Source: Thermoplasmata archaeon (GTDB lineage Archaea; Thermoplasmatota; Thermoplasmata; WALJ01). Taken from it: a stretch of 64,000 nt of DNA. Positions 49,626-59,828 of the stretch are shown piece after piece. Within the stretch, counting starts at the first letter, position 1. Each line of letters begins with the position of its first letter. Under the pieces are notes generated by a model. The model was not told the DNA's origin, did no database searches, and was given only the letters and a program-made list of their open reading frames with translations. The position numbers and the translations under genes were made by a program. Location: contig JALTFR010000047.1 of assembly GCA_027006785.1 (NCBI GenBank), positions 1-64,000 on the forward strand, read 5' to 3'.

Positions 49626-50087
49626 ATGATGTCTAATATTGTGTTTCATATGAAAGGATTTCCAAAACTGCATGTCTACCGGCGTTTCGGACAATATCCA
49701 GAGGCCTCTCTGACATTTGCTGTGTTTTTTCCACTGTTGGGTGTCGTAACAGGCGCGGAATACCGGTATGCACTCTCAAATTCCTGTCTTGTCTTCTTCT
49801 TGATAGAGCTCGCACTCTCTGTTATTGTGACCATGGACGCATATAGGAGGGGTTTGCCCGGCATAATGTGGGGATTCATCGCATTCGTGCTTCCCTATAT
49901 TGGTGTTCCGATATACCTCATTTACATCGTGGCTGGCGGCTATACGAGATTTCATGTAAAACGCGATCCTGCCGCAGAGGAAATAAAAAGGAAATGGCAG
50001 GATGAAGGAGAGCCAGTAAAAGAAGGCCCGCCCTTAACGGAGTCTGAAGATAAGAATGCTAATCTGAGCCCGTACATGAAGAGATAA
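49626..50087 (+). CDS. small multi-TM protein
   Basis: Three hydrophobic segments, charged C-terminal tail. Confidence 0.55.
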   Translation: MMSNIVFHMKGFPKLHVYRRFGQYPEASLTFAVFFPLLGVVTGAEYRYALSNSCLVFFLIELALSVIVTMDAYRRGLPGIMWGFIAFVLPYIGVPIYLIYIVAGGYTRFHVKRDPAAEEIKRKWQDEGEPVKEGPPLTESEDKNANLSPYMKR

Positions 50088-50189
50088 TAGATTCCGTGAT
50101 TTTCGAGATTTTGAGGGGTCTCCGCCCGACTCCAGGAATTTCGTCCTATCAGTAACAAAGCTTTAAAGTAATGAGCGCAATCTTTTCCC

Positions 50190-51758
50190 GTGAGCGCTCC
50201 TCAGATAGAATGGACCGAAAAGTACAGGCCAGAAAGGCTGGAAGAGATAATAGGTAACGAGCGTCAGAGAAAGAGGATGCTGCTCTGGGCGGAGGGTTGG
50301 ATGAGAGGGTGCCCTGCCGGTAAATGCGATAAGGGCTCGTTGAAGGACCCGATAATGGGGAAGAAAGCACTGCTACTTGCAGGCCCTCCTGGAATAGGAA
50401 AGACGACGAGCGCTCTTGCACTGGCGAATGAGATGGGTTGGGGCGTCATAGAGATGAACGCCTCGGATACGAGAAACTCGGATGCTGTCAGGGGCATAGC
50501 GCTCTCCGGTGCGATAACGCAGGGCTTCGCTGAGGATGGTTCCTATGTGCCTGTGGAAGACGGCAGCAGGAAACTTATAATCATAGACGAGGCTGACAAC
50601 CTCTCGGGGAATGCGGACAGGGGCGGAATAAAGGCGATCGTGGATGTGATAAAAAATACGATGCAGCCCGTTATCCTGATAGTCAATGACCTCTATGCCC
50701 TGCAGAAAAGGTCCTCCTTCTTCAAACCGAAAAAGAGCTCCCCTCTCGAGATCCTTTATTTCGAAAGACCCTCGGATTCCGAGGTGGAGGCCTTCCTCAA
50801 AAGGATAGTGGACTCTGAGGGGTTGGAAATGGATGCGGAAGTTCTGCGTGAGATCGCATTCCGTGCCTCCGGCGATGTAAGGGGCGCTATCAACGACCTT
50901 CATTCCTTTGCGTACTCAGATGTTGGTATCGAAGATGTGGTGGCAGCAGGCAGGCGGGACAGGGAACTGGACATGACGGAGGCCCTCAGGCAGCTCTATT
51001 ACTCCGCCAGCATACCGGAAGGGAGAAATTATCTTATGAGAATAGACGAACAGCCCTCCAACACGCTCCTGTGGCTGGACGAACTGGTACCGAAGATAGC
51101 GCCTAACTCCGTAGAGCTGGAAAGAAGCCTTGCCCATCTCAGTATGGCGGATGTGTATCTTTCAAGGGTCTTCAGACGGCAGCAGTACTCCCTCTGGAAG
51201 TATGCCACGGATGAGATGGCGGCCTCGATCGTTCTCATGAGGGATGCGGAAAATTTCCCGAAAAGGCTCTTTCCGATGTGGCTGGTTTCCATGAGCAGGA
51301 GCAGAGGGAACAGGAGCATAAGGCGCTCTCTGGCGATTAAACTTGCAAGACACCTTCATACCACAACGGACCGGGTTCTTCAGGATGTCCTCGTGGCCTT
51401 CGGTGTTCTCTTCAGAAAGGATAAGAGGTTCATGCTGGAGATGATATGGAGGCTCGGTCTCGATGAAAAGGAGGTGAATTTTCTACTTGGAGATGCGGCG
51501 ATGGCGAAATTTGCGGTTGAAAAGGCGTATTTCGGGAGAAAAAGAGGGAGTGAGGAGATATTCTCAGATGGGGGAGACCCCTCTATTTCCACTGGAAAAG
51601 GTTCGGAGCTCTCCGGGGAAGGTGGAGGAAAGGAAGATATAGAAGGTAAATACGAAGCTTCGGAGGATGGAAAAAGAGAGGCTGATAGACCGGATAATAG
51701 AAATAAGAAAAGCAGGGGCAAAAAAAGCATCCCTCCCAATCAGCAGACGCTGTTCTGA
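50190..51758 (+). CDS. rfcL: replication factor C large subunit
   Basis: WTEKYRPERLEEIIGNERQ, GPPGIGKTT, IIDEADNLSG; C-term KKSIPPNQQTLF (PIP-box-like). Confidence 0.96.
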   Translation: MSAPQIEWTEKYRPERLEEIIGNERQRKRMLLWAEGWMRGCPAGKCDKGSLKDPIMGKKALLLAGPPGIGKTTSALALANEMGWGVIEMNASDTRNSDAVRGIALSGAITQGFAEDGSYVPVEDGSRKLIIIDEADNLSGNADRGGIKAIVDVIKNTMQPVILIVNDLYALQKRSSFFKPKKSSPLEILYFERPSDSEVEAFLKRIVDSEGLEMDAEVLREIAFRASGDVRGAINDLHSFAYSDVGIEDVVAAGRRDRELDMTEALRQLYYSASIPEGRNYLMRIDEQPSNTLLWLDELVPKIAPNSVELERSLAHLSMADVYLSRVFRRQQYSLWKYATDEMAASIVLMRDAENFPKRLFPMWLVSMSRSRGNRSIRRSLAIKLARHLHTTTDRVLQDVLVAFGVLFRKDKRFMLEMIWRLGLDEKEVNFLLGDAAMAKFAVEKAYFGRKRGSEEIFSDGGDPSISTGKGSELSGEGGGKEDIEGKYEASEDGKREADRPDNRNKKSRGKKSIPPNQQTLF

Positions 51759-51985
51759 TGTTTTATCATAGGTGCTTTTGAGTCTGTGTTCATGTTGTGG
51801 TATGTTGTGATCGTTCTCTGATTTGCACTGCTGTCATAGTGCGTGAAGCTATTTTCATGTTGTGAATATTGGCCCCGACCATATCCGCTGTTTTCTCCGA
51901 GCGCTCCCTTATTGTATCTTCACTTTCACTCAACCCCTCTCATCACCTTTATAACCCATATCTGACATGGCTCTCCGGTGAGCAA

Positions 51986-52939
51986 ATGGACGATATAGAA
52001 CAACTACCCGGCGTGGGGCCTGCGACCGCCGATAAGCTAAAGGATGCAGGATACGACAGCCTGATGGCGATAGCCGTCGAGTCTCCGAAGACCCTTGCGG
52101 AGGTTGCGGAGATAGGAGAGAGCACCGCAGCGAAGATAATCAACGCAGCGAAGAAGGCCGCCGATATAGGCAACTTCGAGAGCGGGGCAAAGATAATGGA
52201 AAGGAGAAGGGAGATAAGGAAACTGACCACAGGCTCGGCAAATCTTGATGACCTTCTCGGAGGGGGTGTGGAGACAGAATCAATAACAGAGTTCTTCGGA
52301 GAGTTCGGCTCCGGAAAGACACAGGTCATGCACCAGCTGGCAGTTAACGCAACTCTGCCCGTGGAACATGGGGGTCTTGACGGAGAGGTGGCCATAATAG
52401 ACACAGAGAACACATTCAGGCCAGAGAGGATAATCCAGATGGTGGAGGGAGTGAACAAAAGGCTCAATCTGGACCTGACCCCGGACGATGTCCTTGCCAG
52501 AATACATGTTGCCAGGGCATACAACTCCAGCCACCAGATACTTCTAGGTGAGAAGCTCTTTGACATAGCGAAGGAGAGGGCCATAAGACTGGTGATAGTG
52601 GATTCTCTGACAGCGCACTTCAGGGCGGAATATGTCGGAAGGGGAGCGCTCGCCGAGAGGCAGCAACTACTTAACAGGCATATGCACAACCTTCTGAAGT
52701 TCGCCACACTGAACAGGGCCGCAATATGCGTTACCAATCAGGTGGCCGCAAAGCCGGATGCCTTCTTCGGAGACCCGACAAGGCCAATCGGAGGGCATAT
52801 AGTGGGCCATACTGCCACATTCAGAATATACCTGAGAAAGTCAAAGGGAGACAGAAGGGTCGCCAGACTTATAGATTCCCCGAGCCTTCCGGACGGTGAG
52901 GCCGTGATAAGGATAACAGAGGATGGGGTCACCGACTGA
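51986..52939 (+). CDS. radA: DNA repair and recombination protein RadA
   Basis: [59 protein letters not shown]. Confidence 0.98.
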   Translation: MDDIEQLPGVGPATADKLKDAGYDSLMAIAVESPKTLAEVAEIGESTAAKIINAAKKAADIGNFESGAKIMERRREIRKLTTGSANLDDLLGGGVETESITEFFGEFGSGKTQVMHQLAVNATLPVEHGGLDGEVAIIDTENTFRPERIIQMVEGVNKRLNLDLTPDDVLARIHVARAYNSSHQILLGEKLFDIAKERAIRLVIVDSLTAHFRAEYVGRGALAERQQLLNRHMHNLLKFATLNRAAICVTNQVAAKPDAFFGDPTRPIGGHIVGHTATFRIYLRKSKGDRRVARLIDSPSLPDGEAVIRITEDGVTD

Positions 52940-53151
52940 ATTCAGTATATTTGCAACCGAAAGAGAGGCCGATTTCATGCTCTCGGATTTCACAAAAATC
53001 ACCGACTGATGGAGAATAACTATAAATGCCCATAAGTGAGAAGATTTAAATATAAATAAGGTAAAAAGATGCTTTTGATTGGCATGACGCCTAAGGAGCA
53101 GGTCCCGATCCATTCCCTCCTGAGCCCGGTGAAAAGATAGCTTGAATTTGT

Positions 53152-53322
53152 ATGACAGCTGAAAGAAGAGATCTTGAGGAAATAATCCTGAAGGAATACT
53201 GCAGGAAAAGGAGAGGTGAAGAAGAGGAAGGTTTGGATGGAATAAAACTCATCTCCGTAGGCATGATAATCATAGGTACAGCTATCATCCTCTACGCCAT
53301 ATTCCTTTACCTGAGACAATGA
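53152..53322 (+). CDS. 56-aa tail-anchored small protein (below ORF-track cutoff)
   Basis: MTAERRDLEEIILKEYCRKRRGEEEEGLDGIKLISVGMIIIGTAIILYAIFLYLRQ*. Confidence 0.5.
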   Translation: MTAERRDLEEIILKEYCRKRRGEEEEGLDGIKLISVGMIIIGTAIILYAIFLYLRQ

Positions 53323-53394
53323 TTAAGAACATGTCTGGGGAACAAAAAGTATATAGGTAAGAAGACAATAAGCCCCCATACTCCCAAGGAGGAA

Positions 53395-53676
53395 ATGATC
53401 ATGCTGGAAGAAATCTCAGAACTGATAGGGCTTCAGGTATACACATCCGATGGAATATACCTCGGAAATGTGGACAACATAGTAATAGACCTGGAGAACA
53501 GAAAGATAAACGGGCTCTTCATAGGAGATACGAATCCTCTTCTGGTTGAGGACTCGCTGCCTGTGAATGTGCCCTACAGGTGGGTGCAGTCTATCGGTGA
53601 TATAGTGCTTCTGCGCTATTTCCCAAAAAGGGTTTCCATGAAAAAAGGCTCGGAAAAGATTATGGAAACCTCTTAA
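53395..53676 (+). CDS. PRC-barrel domain protein
   Basis: ISELIGLQVYTSDGIYLGNVDNIVIDLENRKINGLFI. Confidence 0.85.
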   Translation: MIMLEEISELIGLQVYTSDGIYLGNVDNIVIDLENRKINGLFIGDTNPLLVEDSLPVNVPYRWVQSIGDIVLLRYFPKRVSMKKGSEKIMETS

Positions 53677-53695
53677 ATAACCAAGAGGCGGGACA

Positions 53696-54883
53696 TTGGG
53701 AAAGCTCTTTCACGGACACATAGAGAAAGATACTGTTATCGTTGAAGAGAGTGGGGAGGCCAGTGCGATCTATAACCGGAGCAGCACAGGTGAGATGGTA
53801 AAAGGAAAGCTTAGGCTCACAATGGTTGAGGCTTTCTATCTCATGAACGAAGGAAAGCTTGAGATTGACATATCAAAAAAGGACTTTCTTAACAGAGCGC
53901 TCTCCACACCTGATTTTCAGACCAGATATCTCGTCTACCGCGAGCTTAGGAAAAGGGGCTTTCTCATAAGGGATGATACCTTCATGTACATCTGGAGGGG
54001 TGGTGAGCAGAAAGAGAAGGGAGAGATGAGGGTCTATCCTCTGGATGAAAAGAACATCTTCGATTTCTCAAAGGTCTATGAGATGGCCGGTAAAGAGGAT
54101 GCAGATAAAGAGCATGAATATTACGGAATGGATGCAAAGTTCACAAAGAATGAAAGGAATAAGTCATGGCCGCCCAATACGCTCCAGCCGGATGGACATG
54201 CAGAGCTCACAAAGAACGAAAGAAATAGAAGAAATTCCACGGAAGGAACCATTGAATCATCAAAAAATACAAAAATCGAGAGGGAAAGTGAAGCGCTGAT
54301 ATTCGCAATAGTTGATGGTGATGGTGACGTGACCTATTACTCTATATCCCGCTATTTTCCTGAAGGCCCGCACAGGACCGTGATAAATGAAAAGGGTGAT
54401 GCCGTCCTTATGGACGATATGGGAATCATGCTGGATGCTTACGAGCCGTTCCACTCCTTTTTCTACGGAAAGAAGATGGACGACGCACTCTACCTCTCCA
54501 CTCTGGAATGCACATATCTGATGTCTAAAGAAGCGCTCCGCCTTACCGAGCATGGGAAGGAAGTTTCCTTGGATGAATTGCTGGAGAGGAGCGCTAAGAA
54601 GGACCCTGAGTTGATGGAGAAATTGAGGATCTATTCTGACCTCAGGGACAGAGGACTCATTGTGAGGACGGGTTTCAAGTACGGAACCCATTTCAGAGTG
54701 TATATGAAAGATGTGGAGCAGCATGCAAAATACCTTGCCCATGCGGTCCCTGAGAACTACAAAGGCACATGGCCCGAGATAAGCAGAGGTGTCAGGCTGG
54801 CCCACGGTGTCAAAAAGGAATTCCTGATGGCCGAAGCATCAAAGAAAGCAAGATACCTGAGGATAAAGAGGGTCAGGCTTTAG
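53696..54883 (+). CDS. endA: tRNA-splicing endonuclease, two-domain form
   Basis: Two EndA-like halves; catalytic half FKYGTHFRVYMKDVEQHAKYLAHAVPE...RLAHGVKKEFLMA. Confidence 0.92.
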   Translation: MGKLFHGHIEKDTVIVEESGEASAIYNRSSTGEMVKGKLRLTMVEAFYLMNEGKLEIDISKKDFLNRALSTPDFQTRYLVYRELRKRGFLIRDDTFMYIWRGGEQKEKGEMRVYPLDEKNIFDFSKVYEMAGKEDADKEHEYYGMDAKFTKNERNKSWPPNTLQPDGHAELTKNERNRRNSTEGTIESSKNTKIERESEALIFAIVDGDGDVTYYSISRYFPEGPHRTVINEKGDAVLMDDMGIMLDAYEPFHSFFYGKKMDDALYLSTLECTYLMSKEALRLTEHGKEVSLDELLERSAKKDPELMEKLRIYSDLRDRGLIVRTGFKYGTHFRVYMKDVEQHAKYLAHAVPENYKGTWPEISRGVRLAHGVKKEFLMAEASKKARYLRIKRVRL

Positions 54884-55731
54884 TCATTTGTTCTGCTTTT
54901 TACGGTCCGTCTGGCCATCAGTCCGCCAAGCCCGAGCCACAGAGATATTGTGGTAAATAGAAGAAGACCCGGGGAAAAACTGGTAATACATCCCTCACAG
55001 CTACAAGCGGAACCGACTAGGAACAATATTGAGAAAAGTAGGGTATACAATCCCCAGACGGTCAAAGAAAGTGAAAAATCGACCAGCCTTTCGGTCGCTT
55101 TTCCTCCTGTTATACTGAGAATAAGAGACTCCTCTGTAGGGAGCGTCAGTATTGCAATAAGAAAAAGAATGAAATAAAAGGCAAGCACATCTCCTACCCT
55201 GCCTCTGATGGAGGCTGTAGAGAAAAGGAGCAATAGAACAAATATAAAGGAAAGAATGATGTTGAGAGCAAGCACATACAGTTTTTCCCGCTCAAAGAGC
55301 TTCAACCCTTTCTTTTTTGCCATGAATGCCGCAGTAATGGTTGAAATGAGGAAACCAAACATAATAAAATAGTATCCATATTCTATGGACACATCTTCCG
55401 TCTCATTTCGTAGCATGTTGAGAGGAAATAATACGAAGACCAGGATGCCCAGCAAACCTATCGCCTCAATCCCGTAGTATCTTTTTGTGAAGAGGCAGAG
55501 AAAGCCACCCACCACAAGAGGAAGAACAAACACCACATAGAAATAGGAATCGAGAGTTGATATATATCCAATCTCATGATGGATGGTTATGGAAGAAGGA
55601 AGGAACACAAAGGAGAGTGTGAGCAAAAGGCCGGTCGAAATCAGCAATTTTCCGATTTTCTCTGTTTTCCGGCGTTCATCAGGCCTCGAAGGCTCGTCCT
55701 GAACGGTCAAATCCTCTGCATTCATACTCAC
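54880..55731 (-). CDS. multi-TM protein of unknown function
   Basis: Several hydrophobic segments. Confidence 0.6.
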   Translation of the reverse strand: MSMNAEDLTVQDEPSRPDERRKTEKIGKLLISTGLLLTLSFVFLPSSITIHHEIGYISTLDSYFYVVFVLPLVVGGFLCLFTKRYYGIEAIGLLGILVFVLFPLNMLRNETEDVSIEYGYYFIMFGFLISTITAAFMAKKKGLKLFEREKLYVLALNIILSFIFVLLLLFSTASIRGRVGDVLAFYFILFLIAILTLPTEESLILSITGGKATERLVDFSLSLTVWGLYTLLFSILFLVGSACSCEGCITSFSPGLLLFTTISLWLGLGGLMARRTVKSRTND

Positions 55732-55887
55732 ACATCCTGTGGCGATTCATCAATCAATATGCCCGGCGCTCTGTCAACGCAGGACGCAAAGAGCTTTGGT
55801 CACGCCGTCCTCGCGATTTGCGGATTTCATTTTCTTCCGTTTCCTCCTGCGCTTTCACATTGCCGTTCATGGCCCCGGTCTTTACGG

Positions 55888-57324
55888 CTACTCACTGTTT
55901 TTTATCTTCTCAATCTCCGCCTTAAGGTTCTTCTCCATTATGTCAAGATGGCGGTTCGTTGATTTGAGGATCATATCCACCTTCTTTTCGATCTCTGCCA
56001 CCTGCTTCTTCATGGACTCTATTTCATCCTTAACAGGTTCCATATCTGGAGCGCTCCCCTTCGCTGATGCCAGAGCGTCTATCTTCTCCCCAAGTTCGGA
56101 TGAGATTCCCGGAGCGCCTTTCATGGAGTTAAGGGATTCTATGTCAAGTGCATCCAGCTTCTTTCCGTATTCCTCCACCCTTTTCACCCTCTCCTCAAGC
56201 TCTCCGAGCATCTGGGTAACGGATGTCATCTCCTCGAACTCTCCGACAAGCCTGCGGAGTATGTCCATATCCTTTTTCATCTCCTCCTCGAGTTCCTTTA
56301 TAGAGAGCATCCTCTTCTGAAGGTCGTCTATCTGCGCCTGAAAATCACTTAATTCTTCTATGGAACTGAGTCTTCTCCTTATTTCGTCTATCTTTGCGGC
56401 CATGTTCCCTATGTCCTCAAGCTCCTTTATTGATTTGGACAGGCCTTCCGTGTCTATACTTTCGAGCTTCTTTGCGAGTTCCTCAACCTGTTCCTTGACA
56501 TCCAACCCTTCCAGCGCCTTTGAGATGTCGTCCTTCATTCCCTGGATTTCCTCAGAGACATGGGCCAGGTCCTTTATCTTGCTCATCTGGGCGACGGCCT
56601 CTTTCATCCCTTCAAGGTCGGCGGATATGCTCTTTATCGCCTCTATGCTGCTGGCAAGATCTTTAAGCGCTTCCATCGAGCCGTCAACTCCCGGAATCCT
56701 GGATATCTCGATACCTATTCTCTCATCGAGCGCTGCGATGTCCTCGCTCATCTCATCCAGTTTCATCGAGAGCTTTGTGATGCTCTCCTGGTTGTGTGAT
56801 ATTATCTTATAAGAATCAGCACCGTTCATGACTATGTTCTCTATGCTCTCGGACAATGAGTTTATCTTCTCTTCCATACCGGAGAGCGCGGGCTTCATGC
56901 TTTCCTCAACAAGCTCGGATATCTGTTTGTTCAACCCATCCTCCATTCCGGCAAGTCTTTCATCCATCATGGTGTTCAGTCCGCTCTTCAACTCTTCCAT
57001 GCTGTTCATCAGGAAGTCGCGCATCTCGATGAGCGCTCCCCTTTCTTCTTTCATAGCTTCCAAGACCTGCATGTTGAACCTGCTCTGTTTCTCTTCCATG
57101 CTTGATATTTCTGTGTAAAATTCCGTCTCAAGTTCATCAAATGCCTGAATCATGAGATAGACTATCCAGTGCTCCTTGCCCTTTATCTCCTTGAAATAGC
57201 TTTCGTCAACCTTTCTACGGCTCATTTTGCTTCCGGCAAGGTCTTTTACGCTCTTTACGAGCTTTTCTTTTACGCTATGAGGCGGCCCATCTTTCACAGT
57301 ATCCCGGCCCACAATAATACTCAT
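55888..57324 (-). CDS. long coiled-coil protein
   Basis: Heptad-like E/K/L/I/M pattern over most of its length. Confidence 0.8.
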   Translation of the reverse strand: MSIIVGRDTVKDGPPHSVKEKLVKSVKDLAGSKMSRRKVDESYFKEIKGKEHWIVYLMIQAFDELETEFYTEISSMEEKQSRFNMQVLEAMKEERGALIEMRDFLMNSMEELKSGLNTMMDERLAGMEDGLNKQISELVEESMKPALSGMEEKINSLSESIENIVMNGADSYKIISHNQESITKLSMKLDEMSEDIAALDERIGIEISRIPGVDGSMEALKDLASSIEAIKSISADLEGMKEAVAQMSKIKDLAHVSEEIQGMKDDISKALEGLDVKEQVEELAKKLESIDTEGLSKSIKELEDIGNMAAKIDEIRRRLSSIEELSDFQAQIDDLQKRMLSIKELEEEMKKDMDILRRLVGEFEEMTSVTQMLGELEERVKRVEEYGKKLDALDIESLNSMKGAPGISSELGEKIDALASAKGSAPDMEPVKDEIESMKKQVAEIEKKVDMILKSTNRHLDIMEKNLKAEIEKIKNSE

Positions 57325-57509
57325 TCTTTATAGACTTTTTGCGTAAAAAGTTACTCATCTGAAAAATAGAGGCAGGACTTCACATATGGAAGCAAAAAAC
57401 ATGAAAAAGACACCAAGAGAACATAAATTAAAAGACTATTGAGCGAAGGATTTGTAGACTGGGCTTTTATTATCAGAATAGAGAAGAGAGACTCACAGGG
57501 CGCTGCTCG

Positions 57510-57602
57510 GAGCATAAGAGACACAGTTTTACAGTCACGAATGCAGGCATAAAGACTGAGAGTATCTGGAGAGCATCTGTGAGGAAGAGCATAAGAGACA
57601 CA
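57510..57602. repeat. 16-bp direct repeat GAGCATAAGAGACACA, 77-bp offset
   Basis: Copies at 57510-57525 and 57587-57602 in a roughly 0.6-kb non-coding gap. Confidence 0.8.
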
Positions 57603-58030
57603 CTTTTCCAACCATACTCACAACAGAGTTCCAGTGGAAATAGAGGGGTCTCCCCCTTGAAAAGACAGGAACAATAGTGAGAAGTCACCATCTTATGGGA
57701 GATGTGCAAGAAAATTAGCCCGTCTCATCTGAAGATATCGAAGGAGCAAGAGAGCCCTTTGAAACCTGAAAGAGTACCAAAAGCCTCATTTATCATGCTG
57801 GCATGTTGAAAAGCATGATGGGGACGGCGCAATTCATTAATCAGAGATTCACAGGTCAGTATAGTAGCAGCACATCTCCGGACATTCAGAGAGTGTCACT
57901 TTTGCAACAACTTCAGGAAAAGAGTTACATATGCATTACAATTCTTCCATAGGAAATAGGAATGATTCATGGTAACAATCCTAAAACTCAGGCGAAAGTC
58001 TATAAACCACCACATATATATGAACATATC

Positions 58031-59017
58031 ATGAGTAAAACAGTCTCTGCATCAGACCTTGAAAAATACGCATACTGCCCGCTTAGCTGGTGGCTCAGCA
58101 GAGACCAGAGCGAGAGGAGCGAAGCGGAGATTGAAGGGAGTGAGAAGCACAGGAAGGAGGAGGGCAAGGTAAACGAGATAGCGATAAAGGAAAGGGAAAG
58201 TCAGAGGCTGGAAACGACGATACTTTTCTTTTCATTCATGGCCAGTACGATTTCCATATTCGGTATGATCCTATGGCTCCCTGATTCGAGGGTTATGTCG
58301 GCCATATTGCTTGTTGAGGCGCTCCTCTGGCTGATTTTTTCACTTTATTTCCTCACCATGCTGGAAAAGAGCAGGAAGAACAGAAATCTTCTGGAAAGGC
58401 TAACTGCCCTTACAGCAATAGGATCCATAGTTGTTGCGATATACTCCCTCGGATTTGTATTTCCAAAAAACACAAGTCTGGCAATGATAATGCAGATATC
58501 AGCTCTTGTCTGGTTGATGGTAGCAACGACCATATTATGGAAAGAGTCCCACATAGAACAGTATGTAAGAAAGCAGAGGAAAAAGTTAGACCTCCCCGAT
58601 GGAGTGATTGTCTATGTTGATATGGACAATGAGAGTTCAGAAGTTCTTGAGTCGGCCAAATATGGTTTGAGAGGAAGGCCTGACCACATAATAGAGAGGG
58701 ATGGATACTACATCCCGGTGGAGCTGAAGACCGGAAGGACGCCCAGGGGGCCGCTGTTCTCACACATCGTCCAGCTGGGCACATACGGGCTGATAATAGA
58801 GGACATAACGGGAAAGAGGCCGCCGTACGGCATATTGAAGTACCCTGAGAAGAGCTTTGAGATAGAGTTCACCGACGAACTGCGCGACATCGTATTGAAG
58901 AAAAGGGACGAACTTCTGAGGGATCTGGAGCGCGGCGAGGCCCATAGGAACCACCATAGGCCGGGAAAATGCAGGGCGTGTTCCAGAAGGAAGATATGCC
59001 CCGAGAGGCTGGATTAA
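58031..59017 (+). CDS. Cas4/RecB-like Fe-S PD-(D/E)xK nuclease with internal multi-TM insertion
   Basis: N-term SASDLEKYAYCPLSWWL; four hydrophobic segments; RGRPDHIIERDGYYIPVELKTGRTPRG; HIVQLGTYGLI; C-term CRACSRRKICPERL. Confidence 0.88.
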   Translation: MSKTVSASDLEKYAYCPLSWWLSRDQSERSEAEIEGSEKHRKEEGKVNEIAIKERESQRLETTILFFSFMASTISIFGMILWLPDSRVMSAILLVEALLWLIFSLYFLTMLEKSRKNRNLLERLTALTAIGSIVVAIYSLGFVFPKNTSLAMIMQISALVWLMVATTILWKESHIEQYVRKQRKKLDLPDGVIVYVDMDNESSEVLESAKYGLRGRPDHIIERDGYYIPVELKTGRTPRGPLFSHIVQLGTYGLIIEDITGKRPPYGILKYPEKSFEIEFTDELRDIVLKKRDELLRDLERGEAHRNHHRPGKCRACSRRKICPERLD

Positions 59018-59337
59018 TCCCTTTTCATCTCTTCCTTCAGTCCCTCGAGTTCCTTTCTTATCTCCTTCAATTCCTTCTTTATCTCGCTTATTCCTTCCAT
59101 GGTTCCCTCTTCAAAGGGGGTGAAGGTCTCGGAGGCCAGAGCCCGATGAGTTATCACTATGCCGAGAAATACCGCACCGACAACAGCAAGAAGAGCGATT
59201 ATTACAAGGACAAATACGAAAACCAGGAACTGGGCCATGGGGTCTATTCGAAAGACACCGGTCATTATCCCGATGGCAAGGGCGGCCAGGAATATGGCCA
59301 GAGCGAACCACACCCAGTATCTGTTTCTGGAGTTCAT
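59014..59337 (-). CDS. two-TM protein with C-terminal coiled coil
   Basis: Hydrophobic segments then ISEIKKELKEIRKELEGLKEEMKRD. Confidence 0.6.
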   Translation of the reverse strand: MNSRNRYWVWFALAIFLAALAIGIMTGVFRIDPMAQFLVFVFVLVIIALLAVVGAVFLGIVITHRALASETFTPFEEGTMEGISEIKKELKEIRKELEGLKEEMKRD

Positions 59338-59798
59338 TTCTTCGGCTCCGTTTTGGAGAGATACATCGTTGTTATAAAATATGTCGTTCCCTCAAGGTCT
59401 ATTCTATGGGTCCCGGATTGGTCTGTAACGGTGTATTCTGGAAGGGGCGGGTTCATAAGGACCGTTGCGTTGTAGTAATAGGTCTCAATATCGGAACCCT
59501 CTTCAGGAAGGTCGAGGACCGTTATGTTAAGCGTGAAATTCTCACTCTTCGTCAATGCAGTAGCCTGAAATGTTCTGTTCCTGTCATACAGAGTTCGGTT
59601 ATCCACCTTTATGACTATCCGCTCGTACCTGTAGTCCGACATGCCATGCACATATATGGCGAAGCCTTCACCATCCACATAATCCACTATGACCTTGGGA
59701 ATACGGGAGATTGGTGGCGGTGCAGGAGGATTCAGACAGCCGAGGCTGGCAACCACGAGCATCAACACAGCCAGCACTCCTAAATACCGCCAATCCAT
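59334..59798 (-). CDS. lipoprotein-like extracytoplasmic protein
   Basis: Lipobox-like VLMLVVASLGCLN; beta-rich domain. Confidence 0.6.
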   Translation of the reverse strand: MDWRYLGVLAVLMLVVASLGCLNPPAPPPISRIPKVIVDYVDGEGFAIYVHGMSDYRYERIVIKVDNRTLYDRNRTFQATALTKSENFTLNITVLDLPEEGSDIETYYYNATVLMNPPLPEYTVTDQSGTHRIDLEGTTYFITTMYLSKTEPKK

Positions 59799-59828
59799 AC
59801 ATGAGCATCGCAGGACTGGTATTTAAAA

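Noticed and set aside
58031-59017. Canonical CRISPR-associated cas4
   Set aside because: No cas1/cas2, effector or array in the window, and the TM insertion is atypical; reported instead as a Cas4-like membrane nuclease
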